Below, piece by piece: positions 49,343 to 59,524 of a stretch of 64,000 nucleotides of DNA. The notes beneath the pieces are model-generated. The model ran no database searches, was not told where the DNA came from, and worked only from the letters and a program-made list of their open reading frames with translations. This stretch comes from Thalassovita aquimarina. GTDB taxonomy: Bacteria; Pseudomonadota; Alphaproteobacteria; Rhodobacterales; Rhodobacteraceae. The position numbers were made by a program, and so were the translations under genes. Each line of letters starts with the position of its first letter. Position 1 is the stretch's first letter. The stretch spans positions 1 through 64,000 of the forward strand of contig NZ_JADMKU010000019.1 in the NCBI RefSeq assembly GCF_018219815.1, given 5' to 3'.

Positions 49343-49343
<1 letters not shown>
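48591..49343 (-). CDS. Exported FG-GAP/VCBS repeat protein
   Basis: A 250-residue protein with an Arg-rich N-terminus, a hydrophobic signal segment (about 20-37, ending GPVAAE) and two FG-GAP-like calcium-type loops, LIDVDGDGDAEVVVV and GADLDGDGFVELAYI, suggesting a partial beta-propeller in the periplasm. Function is unknown. The ATG at 49343 shares its A with the TGA of the ferredoxin gene (TGATG), which supports coupled translation. An internal ATG at 49298 directly before the signal peptide is an alternative start. Confidence 0.78.
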
Positions 49344-49705
<362 letters not shown>

Positions 49706-49859
49706 TCACAGTTCCTAGCCAAGCACGCTGCCGCTGGCCAGTCCCTTTTGCGTGATCGCGCCCCGAACCGGTGCCTGGTCCGCGCGCGCAAGCGGCTTTC
49801 GCGAAAGGTTCAAACAGGCTACAGTCGGGCAAACAATATTGGCACGAGATATCGAGCAA

Positions 49860-50396
49860 ATGCATTTCCTGCCCCTGACACTGGGCCTTGCCGGGGCCTG
49901 CGGCCTGCTTGCGGGATGCGCGGCTCCTTTGCCCGTGCCGGGGCTCGCCTCCGAACCGCAGGTCACGCGGCAGATCGACAGCGCGCCGCCCGGGGCAGAA
50001 CCGGGGACCTGCTGGGGCAAGCACGCGGTGCCCGCGATCTATGAGACGGTGACCCAACAGGTGATGCTGCAACCGGCGGAAATTCTGGCCGACGGCACCG
50101 TTGTCCGCCCGGCGATCTACAAGACCGAAACGCATCAGGCGGTGGTGCGCGAACGCAAGGAAACCTGGTTCGAGGTGCCCTGCGACGCGGTGCTGACGCC
50201 GGATTTCATCGCCTCGCTGCAACGGGCGCTGAAAGTGCGTGGGCTGTATCGTGGCACCCCGAACGGCGCCATGGATGGCCGCACCCGTGCCGCCATTCGC
50301 AGGTACCAGAAACCTCAGGGGCTGGATTCCGGCATCCTGTCGATCGCCGCCGCGCGCAAGCTGGGCCTGATCGCGGTGGCAAACCCGAAAGAGTAA
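49860..50396 (+). CDS. Lipoprotein with peptidoglycan-binding domain
   Basis: A 178-residue precursor with lipobox LLAGC (lipidated Cys20), then a region with two repeats of the kind VPAIYETVTQQVMLQPAE and VRPAIYKTETHQAVVRER, and a C-terminal PG_binding_1 domain (about 118-172: ALKVRGLYRGTPNGAMDGRTRAAI, in part). It is probably anchored in the outer membrane and attached to peptidoglycan. Start MHFLPL at 49860 gives a typical lipoprotein signal; the ribosome binding site is weak. Confidence 0.85.
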   Translation: MHFLPLTLGLAGACGLLAGCAAPLPVPGLASEPQVTRQIDSAPPGAEPGTCWGKHAVPAIYETVTQQVMLQPAEILADGTVVRPAIYKTETHQAVVRERKETWFEVPCDAVLTPDFIASLQRALKVRGLYRGTPNGAMDGRTRAAIRRYQKPQGLDSGILSIAAARKLGLIAVANPKE

Positions 50397-50442
50397 CGGC
50401 CATCCGGCCAACGCGCGACCAACCCAATGTCCGTTCCAAGTA

Positions 50443-50470
50443 GAAAGGCCGCCCCGAAAGGCGGCCTTTC
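50443..50470. terminator. Bidirectional terminator between lipoprotein gene and degQ
   Basis: GAAAGGCCGCC and GGCGGCCTTTC form an 11-bp stem with a CCGAAA loop between convergent genes. Confidence 0.85.
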
Positions 50471-50498
50471 TCGTTCTGTTGCGTGAGCAGTGCGGTCT

Positions 50499-51956
50499 TC
50501 AGTCTTCGATGATCGACAGCGCCACGAAACGCGGCTCTCCGGCGCGGCGTACCAGCAGCAGCAGCGATTTGCGCCCTGCGTCGCGGGCCTCATCCACCCG
50601 GTCCTGCAGATCCTTGGCCGAGCTCAGCTTCTGCTGGCCGGCTTCGGTGATCACGTCACCGGCGCGCAGGCCCTTTTCATAGGCTTCGGTGGTTTCGTCG
50701 ACATCCATCACCACCAGACCCTGCGTGTTGGGCTTGAGGTTCAGTTCCTCGCGCAGCTGATCGGTCACCGGGCTCAGCGTCAGTCCCAGCATCTCGGTCG
50801 GCTCGTCCGGGGCGGCATCTTCGCGCGATTGCGCGGCCGGGATCGCCTCGGCTTCTTCGCGCCGGCCCAGGGTGACTTTCAGCGTCACGGTCTTGCCATC
50901 GCGGAACACGGTGACGCGCACCGCCTTGCCGACCTCGGTATTGCCCACCTTGCGCACCAGCGAGCGGGTATCGATCACGTCGGTGCCGTCGAAGTTGACG
51001 ATCACGTCACCCTGCAGGATGCCCGCGTCCTTTGCCGGGCCATCGGGCACATCGGTGACCAGCGCGCCGCTGGTTTTCTCCAGCCCCATCGCCTCGGCCA
51101 TGTCGGGAGTGACGTCCTGGATCCGCACGCCCAGCCAGCCGCGGCGGGTTTCGCCGTATTCCTTCAACTGGCCGACCACGTTCTTGACCACGTTCGAGGC
51201 CATCGAGAACCCGATCCCGATCGACCCGCCATTGGGGCTGAGGATCGCGGTATTCACGCCGATCACTTTGCCATCCATGTTGAAAAGCGGCCCGCCCGAG
51301 TTGCCCCGGTTGATCGCCGCATCGGTCTGGATGTAATCGTCGTAGCTGCCCGACAGCGCCCGGTTGCGCGCCGACACGATGCCGGCCGAGACCGAAAAGC
51401 CCTGCCCCAGCGGATTACCCATCGCCATCACCCAGTCGCCGACACGGGCGGTGTCGCTGTCGCCGAAGCTGACGTAAGGAAGCGGCTTGTCCGCCTCGAC
51501 CTTCAGCAGCGCGATATCCGTGTTGGGATCGGTGCCCACGACGGTTGCTTCCAATTCGTCGCCGCCGAAGAATTCGATCACGATCTCGTCGGCGCTTTCG
51601 ATGACGTGGTTGTTGGTGACGATGTACCCATCTTCGGAGATCACGAAACCCGATCCCAGGGCCGAAGACCGGCGCGGCCGGTCACCGTTGCGGTCCTGGA
51701 ATTCGCGGAAGAAATCCTCGAACGGGCTGCCCTCGGGGACGATGGGATTCGGCCCCCGGCTGCCCGCGACAACGGTCGATGTGGTGATGTTGACCACTGC
51801 ATCGCTGATTTCCTCGGCCAGATCGGCCAAACTGTCGGGACGCGCTGCAGCTTGCAGCGATTGCGACAGCACCAGCACCGCGGCCATCAGGCCGAGCCAG
51901 AAAACCCTGAAATAACCAGTGTTTGGTCGGGGAATTGAAACGACAGAACTGTTCAC
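50499..51956 (-). CDS. degQ: Do/DegQ-type periplasmic serine protease
   Basis: The 485-residue HtrA-family protease/chaperone degrades misfolded envelope proteins. It has a signal/anchor segment (about 17-37), a trypsin domain with His117 (TNNHVIE), Asp147 (NTDIALL) and Ser220 (GNSGGPL), and two PDZ domains (about 270-365 and 385-480). All catalytic residues are present, in contrast to the degenerate homologue at 31.6 kb. It closes the hflK-hflC-DUF2065 cluster, linking it to membrane protein quality control. degP versus degQ naming is not decidable from sequence alone. Confidence 0.95.
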   Translation of the reverse strand: MNSSVVSIPRPNTGYFRVFWLGLMAAVLVLSQSLQAAARPDSLADLAEEISDAVVNITTSTVVAGSRGPNPIVPEGSPFEDFFREFQDRNGDRPRRSSALGSGFVISEDGYIVTNNHVIESADEIVIEFFGGDELEATVVGTDPNTDIALLKVEADKPLPYVSFGDSDTARVGDWVMAMGNPLGQGFSVSAGIVSARNRALSGSYDDYIQTDAAINRGNSGGPLFNMDGKVIGVNTAILSPNGGSIGIGFSMASNVVKNVVGQLKEYGETRRGWLGVRIQDVTPDMAEAMGLEKTSGALVTDVPDGPAKDAGILQGDVIVNFDGTDVIDTRSLVRKVGNTEVGKAVRVTVFRDGKTVTLKVTLGRREEAEAIPAAQSREDAAPDEPTEMLGLTLSPVTDQLREELNLKPNTQGLVVMDVDETTEAYEKGLRAGDVITEAGQQKLSSAKDLQDRVDEARDAGRKSLLLLVRRAGEPRFVALSIIED

Positions 51957-52081
51957 TCCCTTAACTCCTCTTTTCTGAGTGGTGACGCCACCATCCCCGT
52001 TGCCGTTGTGATGTGCAACTCAATCCGGCTCTCACTGCCTCAATAGAGCGTGAAGACGCGTTGAGGCACGCCGTTGTCTCA

Positions 52082-52276
52082 TTATGCACCCAAAGACTTT
52101 GCAATCCAAACCAGCAGCAAACCGATCGTCAAAGCCGCCAGCCCGACGGTGCGGCGGCTGGCCTCGGGCAGTGCGCGCAGCATCTCCAGAATCTGTTCCA
52201 CAAGCGAAGGGGCCAGCGCATAGGCCAGCCCCTCCACAATCAGCACCAGCCCAAGAGCCAGAAGCGCGGTTTCCAT
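52082..52276 (-). CDS. DUF2065 small membrane protein
   Basis: A 64-residue protein with two hydrophobic helices (about 3-22 and 42-60) separated by EQILEMLRALPEASRRTVGL, typical of DUF2065 (YjeT-like). These small proteins are regularly encoded next to hflKC. The ATG overlaps the hflC stop by one base, so expression is coupled. Function is unknown. Confidence 0.9.
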   Translation of the reverse strand: METALLALGLVLIVEGLAYALAPSLVEQILEMLRALPEASRRTVGLAALTIGLLLVWIAKSLGA

Positions 52277-53154
52277 TACTGCGCGACCTTGTCCGACTTC
52301 AGGTAGTCGAAGAATTCGCTGTCCGGCGTCATCACCATCGACGAATTCGACCCCTGCAGCGCTTTCTCATAGGCCTGCAGCGACCGGTAGAAGGCGAAAA
52401 ATTCCGGGTCCGCGCCGAAGGCTTCGGCGAAGATGCCGTTGCGCTCCGCATCGGCCTCACCGCGGATCACCTGCGCTTCGCGCTCGGCTTCCGACAGGGT
52501 TTCGACCACGGTCCGGTCGGCCAGCGCCCGCACCCGCTGCGCGGCTTCGTTACCGCGAGCGATTTCGTCGGCCGCTTCGCGTTCACGCTCCGCCCGCATC
52601 CGGGCGAAGGTTGCGTTGAGGTTCTGTTCCGGCAGGTTGGTCTGCTTCAGACGCACGTCGACCACATCGATCCCCAGCGACAGGGCGCTGTTGCGGGCCT
52701 GATTGCGGATACGGTTCATCAATTCACGGCGATCTTCGGACAGGATCGTGTCCGAGGTCACCTGATCGGCGCCCAGGACTTCCCGGATCTGGGAATTCAG
52801 GATCGAGCTGAGGCGATCCTCGGCCAGCCGCACACCGCCGACACCGACGGCCTGACGGAACCGCACCACGTCGCTGATGCGGTAGCGGGCGAAGGCGTCG
52901 ACCACCAGACGGCGATCATCCGACGGCGTGACCTCGATGGTTTCGGTGTCGAGCGACAGGATACGGTCGTCGTATTTGACCACTTCCTGAATCAGCGGGA
53001 TTTTGAAGCTGAGCCCGGGGTCTTCCTTGACGGCCTTGATCTGGCCGAATTGCAGCACAAGCGCCTTTTCGCGTTCGTCCACGACGAAAACCGAAGACAG
53101 CACACCGATCAGGGCGATTACCAGCACCGGGATAAGAATGGCAGTTTTCCGCAT
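52276..53154 (-). CDS. hflC: HflC, membrane protease modulator
   Basis: A 292-residue SPFH/stomatin-family protein with an N-terminal transmembrane helix (about 4-24), followed by the SPFH domain (VVDEREKALVLQFGQIK, SLDTETIEVTPSDDRRLVVD) and a long helical segment (RMRAEREREAADEIARGNEAA, in part). With HflK it forms a cage around FtsH and regulates its proteolysis. It begins 3 bases after hflK ends. Confidence 0.96.
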   Translation of the reverse strand: MRKTAILIPVLVIALIGVLSSVFVVDEREKALVLQFGQIKAVKEDPGLSFKIPLIQEVVKYDDRILSLDTETIEVTPSDDRRLVVDAFARYRISDVVRFRQAVGVGGVRLAEDRLSSILNSQIREVLGADQVTSDTILSEDRRELMNRIRNQARNSALSLGIDVVDVRLKQTNLPEQNLNATFARMRAEREREAADEIARGNEAAQRVRALADRTVVETLSEAEREAQVIRGEADAERNGIFAEAFGADPEFFAFYRSLQAYEKALQGSNSSMVMTPDSEFFDYLKSDKVAQ

Positions 53155-53157
53155 CGC

Positions 53158-54312
53158 TTAGTTCCCCCCGTCCGTATTGCTACGGCGCAATTCGTTTAGC
53201 GGCAGATAGGGCACCACGCCCTGGCCACCGCCGGCACCGGTCAGGGCGCTGTCAAGGATGGTCTTGTCGACGCTACCCAGCACCTTTTCCATGGTTTCCA
53301 GATACAGACGCTTGCGGGTCACGTCCGGCGCCTTCTTGTATTCTTCCAGAACCGCGCTGAAGCGACTGGCTTCACCCAATGCATCATTGACCACCTGGGC
53401 ACGATAAGCTTCGGATTCTTCCAATGTCTGCGCCGCTTCACCGCGGGCTTCGGCAAGCACCCGGTTGGCATAGGCATCGGCCTGACGCTGCAGCCGGTCA
53501 CGTTCCTGTTCGGCGGCCTGCACTTCGCGGAAGCTGTCGATCACTTCGCGCGGCGGGTCGGCCTTTTCAAGGTTCACCCGCACAATGTTGATGCCGCTTT
53601 CGTATTCGTCGAGCGTGGCCTGGATGTTTTCCTTGACGCTGTCGGCGATGATACCACGATCGCGGTTCAAGATCGGCGCCAGGTTCGACGCGGCGATGAT
53701 TTCGCGCATCACGGATTCAGACACCGCCTGAACGGTCAGCCTCGGATCGGCGATGTTGAACAGCAGCCGCGCCGGATCGTTGATGTTCCACACGACTTGG
53801 AAATCGATATCGACGATATTGGCATCCGTGGTCAGCATCAGCCCGGCATCCTGCCCGCCGCGCGACAGGCCGATATTTTCGGTCCGTTCCGAGGTCACGT
53901 TGACCACCTCGGCCGACACGATCGGCCAGGGGGCGAAGTTCAGGCCGGGATTGCCGGTCTTGTAATATTCACCCAACAGCAGTTCGACAGACTGTTCCTC
54001 GGGCTTCACGGTATAGAAGCTGGAAAAGGCCCAGAGACCAACCGCGACCAGAACGCCCAGTCCGATCGTGCCCTTGTTGAAGCCCAGACCGCCCGGACCG
54101 CCAACGCCGCCGGGGCCCCGGCCGCCGCCCGCACCGCCACGGCCGCCCATCAGGACGCGCAGCTGTTCCTGGCCCTTCTTCATCAACTCGTCGATTTCGG
54201 GAATTTGCGGCCCGTCATCCTGGGGACGGCGGCCGCCCCCGTTGTTGCGACGGTCGTCGTCGCCCCTGTTTCCTCCGCCGCCGCCCCAAGGGCCGCCCGA
54301 ATTGCCTGACAT
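53158..54312 (-). CDS. hflK: HflK, membrane protease modulator
   Basis: The 384-residue partner of HflC. The N-terminal ~75 residues are Gly/Asn/Asp/Arg-rich (SGGPWGGGGGNRGDDDRRNN), then a transmembrane helix (about 78-98), SPFH domain (YTVKPEEQSVELLLGEYY) and a helical region (EQERDRLQRQADAYANRVLAEARGEA, in part). First gene of the hflK-hflC-DUF2065-degQ cluster. Confidence 0.96.
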   Translation of the reverse strand: MSGNSGGPWGGGGGNRGDDDRRNNGGGRRPQDDGPQIPEIDELMKKGQEQLRVLMGGRGGAGGGRGPGGVGGPGGLGFNKGTIGLGVLVAVGLWAFSSFYTVKPEEQSVELLLGEYYKTGNPGLNFAPWPIVSAEVVNVTSERTENIGLSRGGQDAGLMLTTDANIVDIDFQVVWNINDPARLLFNIADPRLTVQAVSESVMREIIAASNLAPILNRDRGIIADSVKENIQATLDEYESGINIVRVNLEKADPPREVIDSFREVQAAEQERDRLQRQADAYANRVLAEARGEAAQTLEESEAYRAQVVNDALGEASRFSAVLEEYKKAPDVTRKRLYLETMEKVLGSVDKTILDSALTGAGGGQGVVPYLPLNELRRSNTDGGN

Positions 54313-54403
54313 TGGCTTATGATCCTCTTCTTGTTGTGCCCGACACCGGGTCAGTTCACATCGTCGTGTAACAACCTGTGCAATCGGGCAGAAATTTCAA
54401 GCT

Positions 54404-55765
54404 TTATGCGGTGCGAACCGGCGTTTTCATTGTGACGATTTCTTCCGACATCGTCGGATGAACCGCCACGGTGCGGTCGAAATCTTCCTTGGTCGCGCCC
54501 ATTTTCACCGCGATCCCGGCAAGCTGGATCATCTCGCCCGCGCCGGGTGCAACGATGTGACAGCCCAGAACCTTGCGGGTTTCGGCGCAGACGATCAGTT
54601 TCATCAGCACCCGCGCTTCGCTGCCCGCGAACAGGCTGCGCATGGGACGGAAGGAGGAACAATAGACCTCGATCGGGCCCTGGTCGCGCGCGTCTTCCTC
54701 GCTTAGCCCCACGGTGCCCATTTCCGGCTGGGTGAAGATGGCGGTCGGGATCAGGTCGTGATCGACCGGCGTCGGATTGCCCTTGAACACTGTTTCGACG
54801 AAGGCCATGCCCTCGCGGATCGCCACCGGCGTCAGGTTGACCCGGTCGGTGACGTCACCGATGGCATAGATCGACGGCACGGCGGTCTGGCTGTATTCAT
54901 CCACTAGGACCTTGCCGTTGCGGCCCAGCTTCACGCCGGCCTCTTCCAGCCCCATGTCATCGGTATTGGGGGCGCGGCCCGTCGCGAACATCACCTGGTC
55001 GAACACCCGTTCAGTCCCGTTGGTGGCCTTGACCCGGATACCGCCCGACGCGTCGCGTTCCATCGACAGGATATTGGTGCCGAGGTGCAGATCGATACCG
55101 TTCTGGATCATTTCCTCGGATACCAGCCCGCGCGCTTCGCCGTCGAAGCCGCGCAGGATCTGCGCGCCGCGGTAAAATTGCGTGACCTCGACACCCAGCC
55201 CGTTCAGCACGCCGGCGAATTCGCAGGCGATGTAACCGCCACCCAGGATCAGGATCGATCCCGGCAGCTTGTCGAGGTGGAAGATATCGTTCGAGGTGAT
55301 GCCAAGTTCCTCGCCTGGGATGCCGGGCTTGATCGGACGGCCGCCCATCGCCAGCAGGATATGCTTTGCGGTCTTGCGTTCACCTGTGGAGAGCTCAACC
55401 GTATGCGCATCGACCACCTTGGCGCGCGCATCGAAGCTTTCCACGCCGGACCCCGCCAGCAGCTTGCGGTAGATGCCTTCCAGCCGGTCCAGTTCCGCGT
55501 GCAGCTTGCCCTTGAAGCTGTCCCAGCTGAAATCGCCGGTGGGCATGTCCCAGCCATAGGCCCGGGCCTCTTCCGCCATTGCGGGGAATTCGCTGGCGAA
55601 GACCATCAGTTTCTTGGGCACGCAGCCACGGATCACGCAGGTGCCGCCATAGCGGTCTTCCTCGGCCAGCGCCACCTTGGCGCCGGTTTCGCCCGCCGCC
55701 ACCCGGGCCGCGCGCACGCCGCCCGATCCGCCGCCGATCACGAAGAGGTCATAATCGAAACTCAT
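54404..55765 (-). CDS. gor: Glutathione-disulfide reductase
   Basis: A 453-residue FAD/NADPH disulfide reductase that keeps glutathione reduced. FAD-binding IGGGSGGVRAARVAA is at about 10-24, the redox pair in GGTCVIRGCVPKKLM is Cys43 and Cys48, NADPH-binding ILGGGYIACEFAGVLNGLG follows, and the C-terminal active-site His-Glu is in VHPTMSEE. Length and motifs match plant/alphaproteobacterial glutathione reductases rather than thioredoxin or lipoamide reductases. It lies downstream of rpiA on the same strand, with a repeat-bearing gap between. Confidence 0.95.
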   Translation of the reverse strand: MSFDYDLFVIGGGSGGVRAARVAAGETGAKVALAEEDRYGGTCVIRGCVPKKLMVFASEFPAMAEEARAYGWDMPTGDFSWDSFKGKLHAELDRLEGIYRKLLAGSGVESFDARAKVVDAHTVELSTGERKTAKHILLAMGGRPIKPGIPGEELGITSNDIFHLDKLPGSILILGGGYIACEFAGVLNGLGVEVTQFYRGAQILRGFDGEARGLVSEEMIQNGIDLHLGTNILSMERDASGGIRVKATNGTERVFDQVMFATGRAPNTDDMGLEEAGVKLGRNGKVLVDEYSQTAVPSIYAIGDVTDRVNLTPVAIREGMAFVETVFKGNPTPVDHDLIPTAIFTQPEMGTVGLSEEDARDQGPIEVYCSSFRPMRSLFAGSEARVLMKLIVCAETRKVLGCHIVAPGAGEMIQLAGIAVKMGATKEDFDRTVAVHPTMSEEIVTMKTPVRTA

Positions 55766-56017
55766 GAGAAGCTATCTTTCGTTTTGAAGACGTCAGTTGC
55801 GACCACATCTATGTCGTCGGCGGAAAAGTTCCAACCCGCAACCCACAGCTATTTGACCACCTCGTGGTCTGAGCGGGATCGAGGCAAAGAACGAATCCGG
55901 GCCAGCGCCAGTCCGCGGAATGGCGCTGAGACGCGGTGGCAAAGCAGTTTATGCCGGATGCAACCGCACCTCCCACCGACGACAGAGCACACCTTTCCAA
56001 AGCGCCGGCCCGGCCGG
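55766..56017. other. Intergenic region between rpiA and gor
   Basis: No gene is supported. The stretch includes a hairpin AGCGCCA..TGGCGCT (55903-55926), the inverted counterpart of the stem in repeat family R1, and leads into the R1 copy at 56018-56060. A small open frame here (+) is low-complexity and has no start signal. Confidence 0.6.
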
Positions 56018-56060
56018 GCGGACTGGCGCCGGCCCGGCGGCTTTCGGCCTTGCTCCGGGC
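56018..56060. repeat. Intergenic palindromic repeat, family R1, copy 2
   Basis: GCGGACTGGCGC-GGCCCGGCGGC-TTCGGCCTTG-TCCGGGC matches 22064-22106 over 43 bases with three transitions. Together with the AGCGCCAGTCCGCGG at 55903-55917 it forms a composite palindromic unit. It lies just behind the rpiA stop. Confidence 0.75.
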
Positions 56061-56094
56061 TTGATCTGCCCTGAAGGAATACTGACCTGGCGGC

Positions 56095-56883
56095 TCAGTC
56101 GCTCAGATCGGTGAACAGGTTGTCGCTGTCGACAAACTCCAGCTTGTCCTCTTGCACCGACTCGTCATTGATGTCGCGCACCTGCACCCGGCCGTCGCCA
56201 TAGCCCACGATCACCGTGTCGCAGATGTCGATGAACAGCCCGTTTTCCACCACGCCGGGGATCTGGTTCAGCACCATCGCCAATTGGCGCGGGTTGCCGA
56301 TTCGGTTCAGGTGCAGGTCGATGATGTGATTGCCCTCGTCGGTGAAGAACGGGGTATCGCCGTTCATCCGCAGGGTCGAGGACTGGCCGAGCACGTCCAT
56401 GCTGTCGAGCATTTCCTCGACCAGCGCCTTGGTGGTCTGCCAGCCGAATGGGATCACCTCGACCGGCAGCGGGAAGGCGCCCAGGGTTTCGACCTCTTTG
56501 CTGACATCGGAAATCACGATCATCCGGTCGCTGGCCGTGGCGACGATCTTTTCCTGCAGCAACGCACCGCCGCCGCCCTTGATCAGATTGAATTCGGCGT
56601 CGAATTCATCCGCCCCATCGATGGTGACGTCGAGCCAGCGCGCCTCGTCCAGGCTGATCACCTCGATGCCGACTTCGCGGGCCAAGGCGGCGGTCCGGGT
56701 CGAGGTCGGAACGCCGCGGATCTTCAACCCGTCCTCGCGCACCATTTCGCCCAGGCAGCGCACCATCCAGGCGGCGGTCGATCCCGTCCCCAGGCCGACG
56801 CGCATCCCGTCTTCCACGAATTCCACCGATTTCTTGGCAGCAACGAATTTGGCTTTGTCAATGGGCGACAAATCTCCGGTCAT
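56095..56883 (-). CDS. rpiA: Ribose-5-phosphate isomerase A
   Basis: RpiA interconverts ribose 5-phosphate and ribulose 5-phosphate in the pentose phosphate and Calvin pathways. The 262-residue protein has VGLGTGSTAAWMVR, the active-site VTIDGADEFD and LIKGGGGALLQEKIVA with the catalytic acid/lysine. About 30 extra C-terminal residues (ESVQEDKLEFVDSDNLF) extend beyond the usual ~225. The ATG at 56883 follows TGGAG; the 56-codon upstream extension was rejected as non-conserved. It is divergent from sdaA. Confidence 0.96.
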   Translation of the reverse strand: MTGDLSPIDKAKFVAAKKSVEFVEDGMRVGLGTGSTAAWMVRCLGEMVREDGLKIRGVPTSTRTAALAREVGIEVISLDEARWLDVTIDGADEFDAEFNLIKGGGGALLQEKIVATASDRMIVISDVSKEVETLGAFPLPVEVIPFGWQTTKALVEEMLDSMDVLGQSSTLRMNGDTPFFTDEGNHIIDLHLNRIGNPRQLAMVLNQIPGVVENGLFIDICDTVIVGYGDGRVQVRDINDESVQEDKLEFVDSDNLFTDLSD

Positions 56884-57152
56884 GGCAGTGACTCCATTGT
56901 TTTCTGGACCGCTTATAGAAAAGATACCCTGAAGGCGCGAGGGGCAATGAGGGAATTTGCTCCATTCAGGCTGGAAAGGTCGTTTTTTCGGTCGACAATC
57001 CTGCCTCCGCCCGGTTGCGCGGCCATGCAAGACCGCGGCCCGGCGCGGCATTGCGCGAATGTATCCGAAATTGTCGCTTTCCGGTCTTGATGCCCGGACG
57101 GCGGGCTATAGGGTGGCGCGAAACGCAACCGCCATCGAAAGGGCGTCCGGAA

Positions 57153-58526
57153 ATGTTCCTGTCGGTATTCGAGATGTTCAAGATCGGGATCGGCCCGTCC
57201 TCGTCGCACACGATGGGGCCGATGGTGGCAGCGGCGCGCTTCCTTGGCATGATGCGCGCCTCGCCGTTCGATTTCCACGGGCTGCGCGCGTCGCTGCACG
57301 GATCGCTGGCCTTCACCGGAATCGGGCACGCAACCGACCGGGCCACCATCCTGGGGCTCGCCGGGATCGAACCCGAAAGCTACGATCACGAGGCTGGCGA
57401 GGCCGCGCTGGACGAAATCCGCCGCACCAAAACCGTCACCCCGCCGGACCTGCCCGCGCTGGCCTTCGACCCCGAAACCGACCTGGTCTTCGATTACGAC
57501 GCGCCGCTGCCCGGCCATGCCAACGGCATGGTGCTGATGGCCACCGATGCCCAGGGCGACGTGATCCTGCGCGAAGTGTTCTATTCCATCGGCGGCGGCT
57601 TCGTGATGACCGAGGCGGAACTGGCCGCGGGCAAGAACACCTACGAAGGCGCGCCGGTGCCCTACCCGTTCAAGACCGCGGTCGAGATGCTGGAAATGGC
57701 GCAGAGTTCGGGCAAGACGATCGCCGAGATGAAGACCGCCAACGAAGTGTCGCGCTGCGGTCATCAGAACCTGAAAACAGGGCTGACCCGGATTTGGGAG
57801 GTGATGAACGGCTGCCTCGAACGCGGATTGACGTCCGAGGGCGAATTGCCCGGTGGGCTGCACGTCAAACGCCGCGCCAAGGATATCCACGAAGCATTGC
57901 TGGCCGAACGCGGCATGAACCTGAACGCGCCGCACACGATCAACGACTGGATCAGCACCTACGCGATGGCGGTGAACGAAGAAAACGCCGCCGGCGGGCA
58001 GGTCGTCACCGCGCCCACCAACGGTGCCGCCGGAGTGTTGCCCGCGGTGATCCGCTACTGGCTCGACCACGTGCCGGGCGCCAGCCTGTCGCGGATCGAC
58101 GATTTTCTGCTGACCGCCGCCGCAATCGGCGGGCTGATCAAGCACAACGCCTCGATCTCGGGCGCCGAAGCAGGCTGCCAGGCCGAGGTCGGCAGCGCTG
58201 CCGCGATGGCTGCTGCCGGGATGTGCGCGGTGATGGGAGGCACGCCCGAGCAGATCGAAAACGCCGCCGAGATCGCGCTGGAACATCACCTCGGGATGAC
58301 CTGCGATCCGGTGAAGGGGCTGGTGCAGGTGCCCTGCATCGAACGCAACGGGCTGGGCGCGATCAAGGCGGTCAGCGCCGCGTCGCTGGCGCTGCGCGGG
58401 ACCGGGGATCATTTCGTGCCGCTCGATGCCGCGATCGAGACCATGCGCCAGACCGGGCGCGACATGCACGAGCACTACAAGGAAACCTCGCTCGGCGGAT
58501 TGGCGGTGAATATTCCGAATTGCTGA
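57153..58526 (+). CDS. sdaA: L-serine ammonia-lyase (Fe-S dependent)
   Basis: SdaA deaminates L-serine to pyruvate with a [4Fe-4S] cluster. The 457-residue single-chain enzyme has [19 protein letters not shown] near the start (beta domain), and in the alpha domain [30 protein letters not shown] and [18 protein letters not shown] carrying cluster-type cysteines. The ATG at 57153 begins the conserved [12 protein letters not shown]; longer upstream reading was rejected. A DMT transporter follows 72 bases later. Confidence 0.96.
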   Translation: MFLSVFEMFKIGIGPSSSHTMGPMVAAARFLGMMRASPFDFHGLRASLHGSLAFTGIGHATDRATILGLAGIEPESYDHEAGEAALDEIRRTKTVTPPDLPALAFDPETDLVFDYDAPLPGHANGMVLMATDAQGDVILREVFYSIGGGFVMTEAELAAGKNTYEGAPVPYPFKTAVEMLEMAQSSGKTIAEMKTANEVSRCGHQNLKTGLTRIWEVMNGCLERGLTSEGELPGGLHVKRRAKDIHEALLAERGMNLNAPHTINDWISTYAMAVNEENAAGGQVVTAPTNGAAGVLPAVIRYWLDHVPGASLSRIDDFLLTAAAIGGLIKHNASISGAEAGCQAEVGSAAAMAAAGMCAVMGGTPEQIENAAEIALEHHLGMTCDPVKGLVQVPCIERNGLGAIKAVSAASLALRGTGDHFVPLDAAIETMRQTGRDMHEHYKETSLGGLAVNIPNC

Positions 58527-58597
58527 TCGGCGCGACCCGACGTCAATCAGCACCTTCCAGGATTGCCCCCGCCCCGCCGCCTTCCTAACCTGCGCCC

Positions 58598-59524
58598 ATG
58601 ACGCAGGATCGCCCCCTTTTCGGCATCGCCTTGATGCTCGCCTTTTCCGCCATGGCGCCGTTTGCCGACGCCATCGCGAAGATATTGGGCCAGACCCTGC
58701 CGATCAGCCTGATCGTGCTGTTCCGCTTCGTCGCGCAGCTGGCAATCCTGCTGCCGCTGGTGATGCTGAGCCGCCGCACCTGGTCTTTCACCCCGCGGGT
58801 GCTGAAACTGTCGCTGATCCGCACCGTGCTGCATATCCTCGGCATCGGGCTGATGGTGGCCGCGCTCAGGGTGCTGCCGCTGGCCGATGCCATCGCCATC
58901 GCCTTCGTGCTGCCCTTCCTGATGCTGCTGCTGGGCAAGGTCTTCTTGAATGAGGAAGTCGGCCCGCGCCGCCTGGCCGCCTGCGCGGTAGGATTTGCCG
59001 GGACGCTGCTGATCGTGCAGCCCAGTTTCCAGCAGGTCGGCTGGCAGGCGCTGCTGCCGCTGGCCGTGGCTGTCAACTTCGCCTTTTTCATCCTGGTCAC
59101 CCGCTCGGTATCCAAGGAAATCGACCCGATGGCGTTGCAGGTGGTGTCGGGCGGCATGGCCGTCGTGATCCTGCTGCCGCTGCTGGCGGGCTATTACCTC
59201 TGGGCCGGACAGGCCAGCATGCCCGCCGCGCCAGACGGCACCGAATGGGCGCTGCTGGGGGCGATGGGGGCGATCGGCACGGTGGCGCATCTGCTGATGA
59301 CCTGGTCGCTGCGCTACGCGCCCTCGACCACCCTGGCGCCGATCCAATATGTCGAATTGCCGATGACCACCTTCGTCGGCTGGCTGATCTTTTCCGACCT
59401 GCCCAACTGGTTGGCCGCGCTTGGCATCACGATTTCAGTCAGCGCCGGGATCTATATCATCCTGCGTGAACGGGCCATGCTGGCGCCTGCGAAAGCGCCG
59501 CCGCCGCCGGCTCCAGCTCCGTAA
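58598..59524 (+). CDS. EamA/DMT-family transporter
   Basis: A 308-residue protein with ten transmembrane helices in two EamA repeats; the first ends near LLGKVFLNEEVGPRRLAACA and the second has APIQYVELPMTTFVGWLIF. It ends in a proline-rich tail (PPPPAPAP). Substrate is unknown; in this family amino-acid and metabolite exporters are common, and following sdaA may point to amino acids. Its 3' end overlaps the convergent thiamine pyrophosphokinase gene by 68 bases. Confidence 0.88.
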   Translation: MTQDRPLFGIALMLAFSAMAPFADAIAKILGQTLPISLIVLFRFVAQLAILLPLVMLSRRTWSFTPRVLKLSLIRTVLHILGIGLMVAALRVLPLADAIAIAFVLPFLMLLLGKVFLNEEVGPRRLAACAVGFAGTLLIVQPSFQQVGWQALLPLAVAVNFAFFILVTRSVSKEIDPMALQVVSGGMAVVILLPLLAGYYLWAGQASMPAAPDGTEWALLGAMGAIGTVAHLLMTWSLRYAPSTTLAPIQYVELPMTTFVGWLIFSDLPNWLAALGITISVSAGIYIILRERAMLAPAKAPPPPAPAP

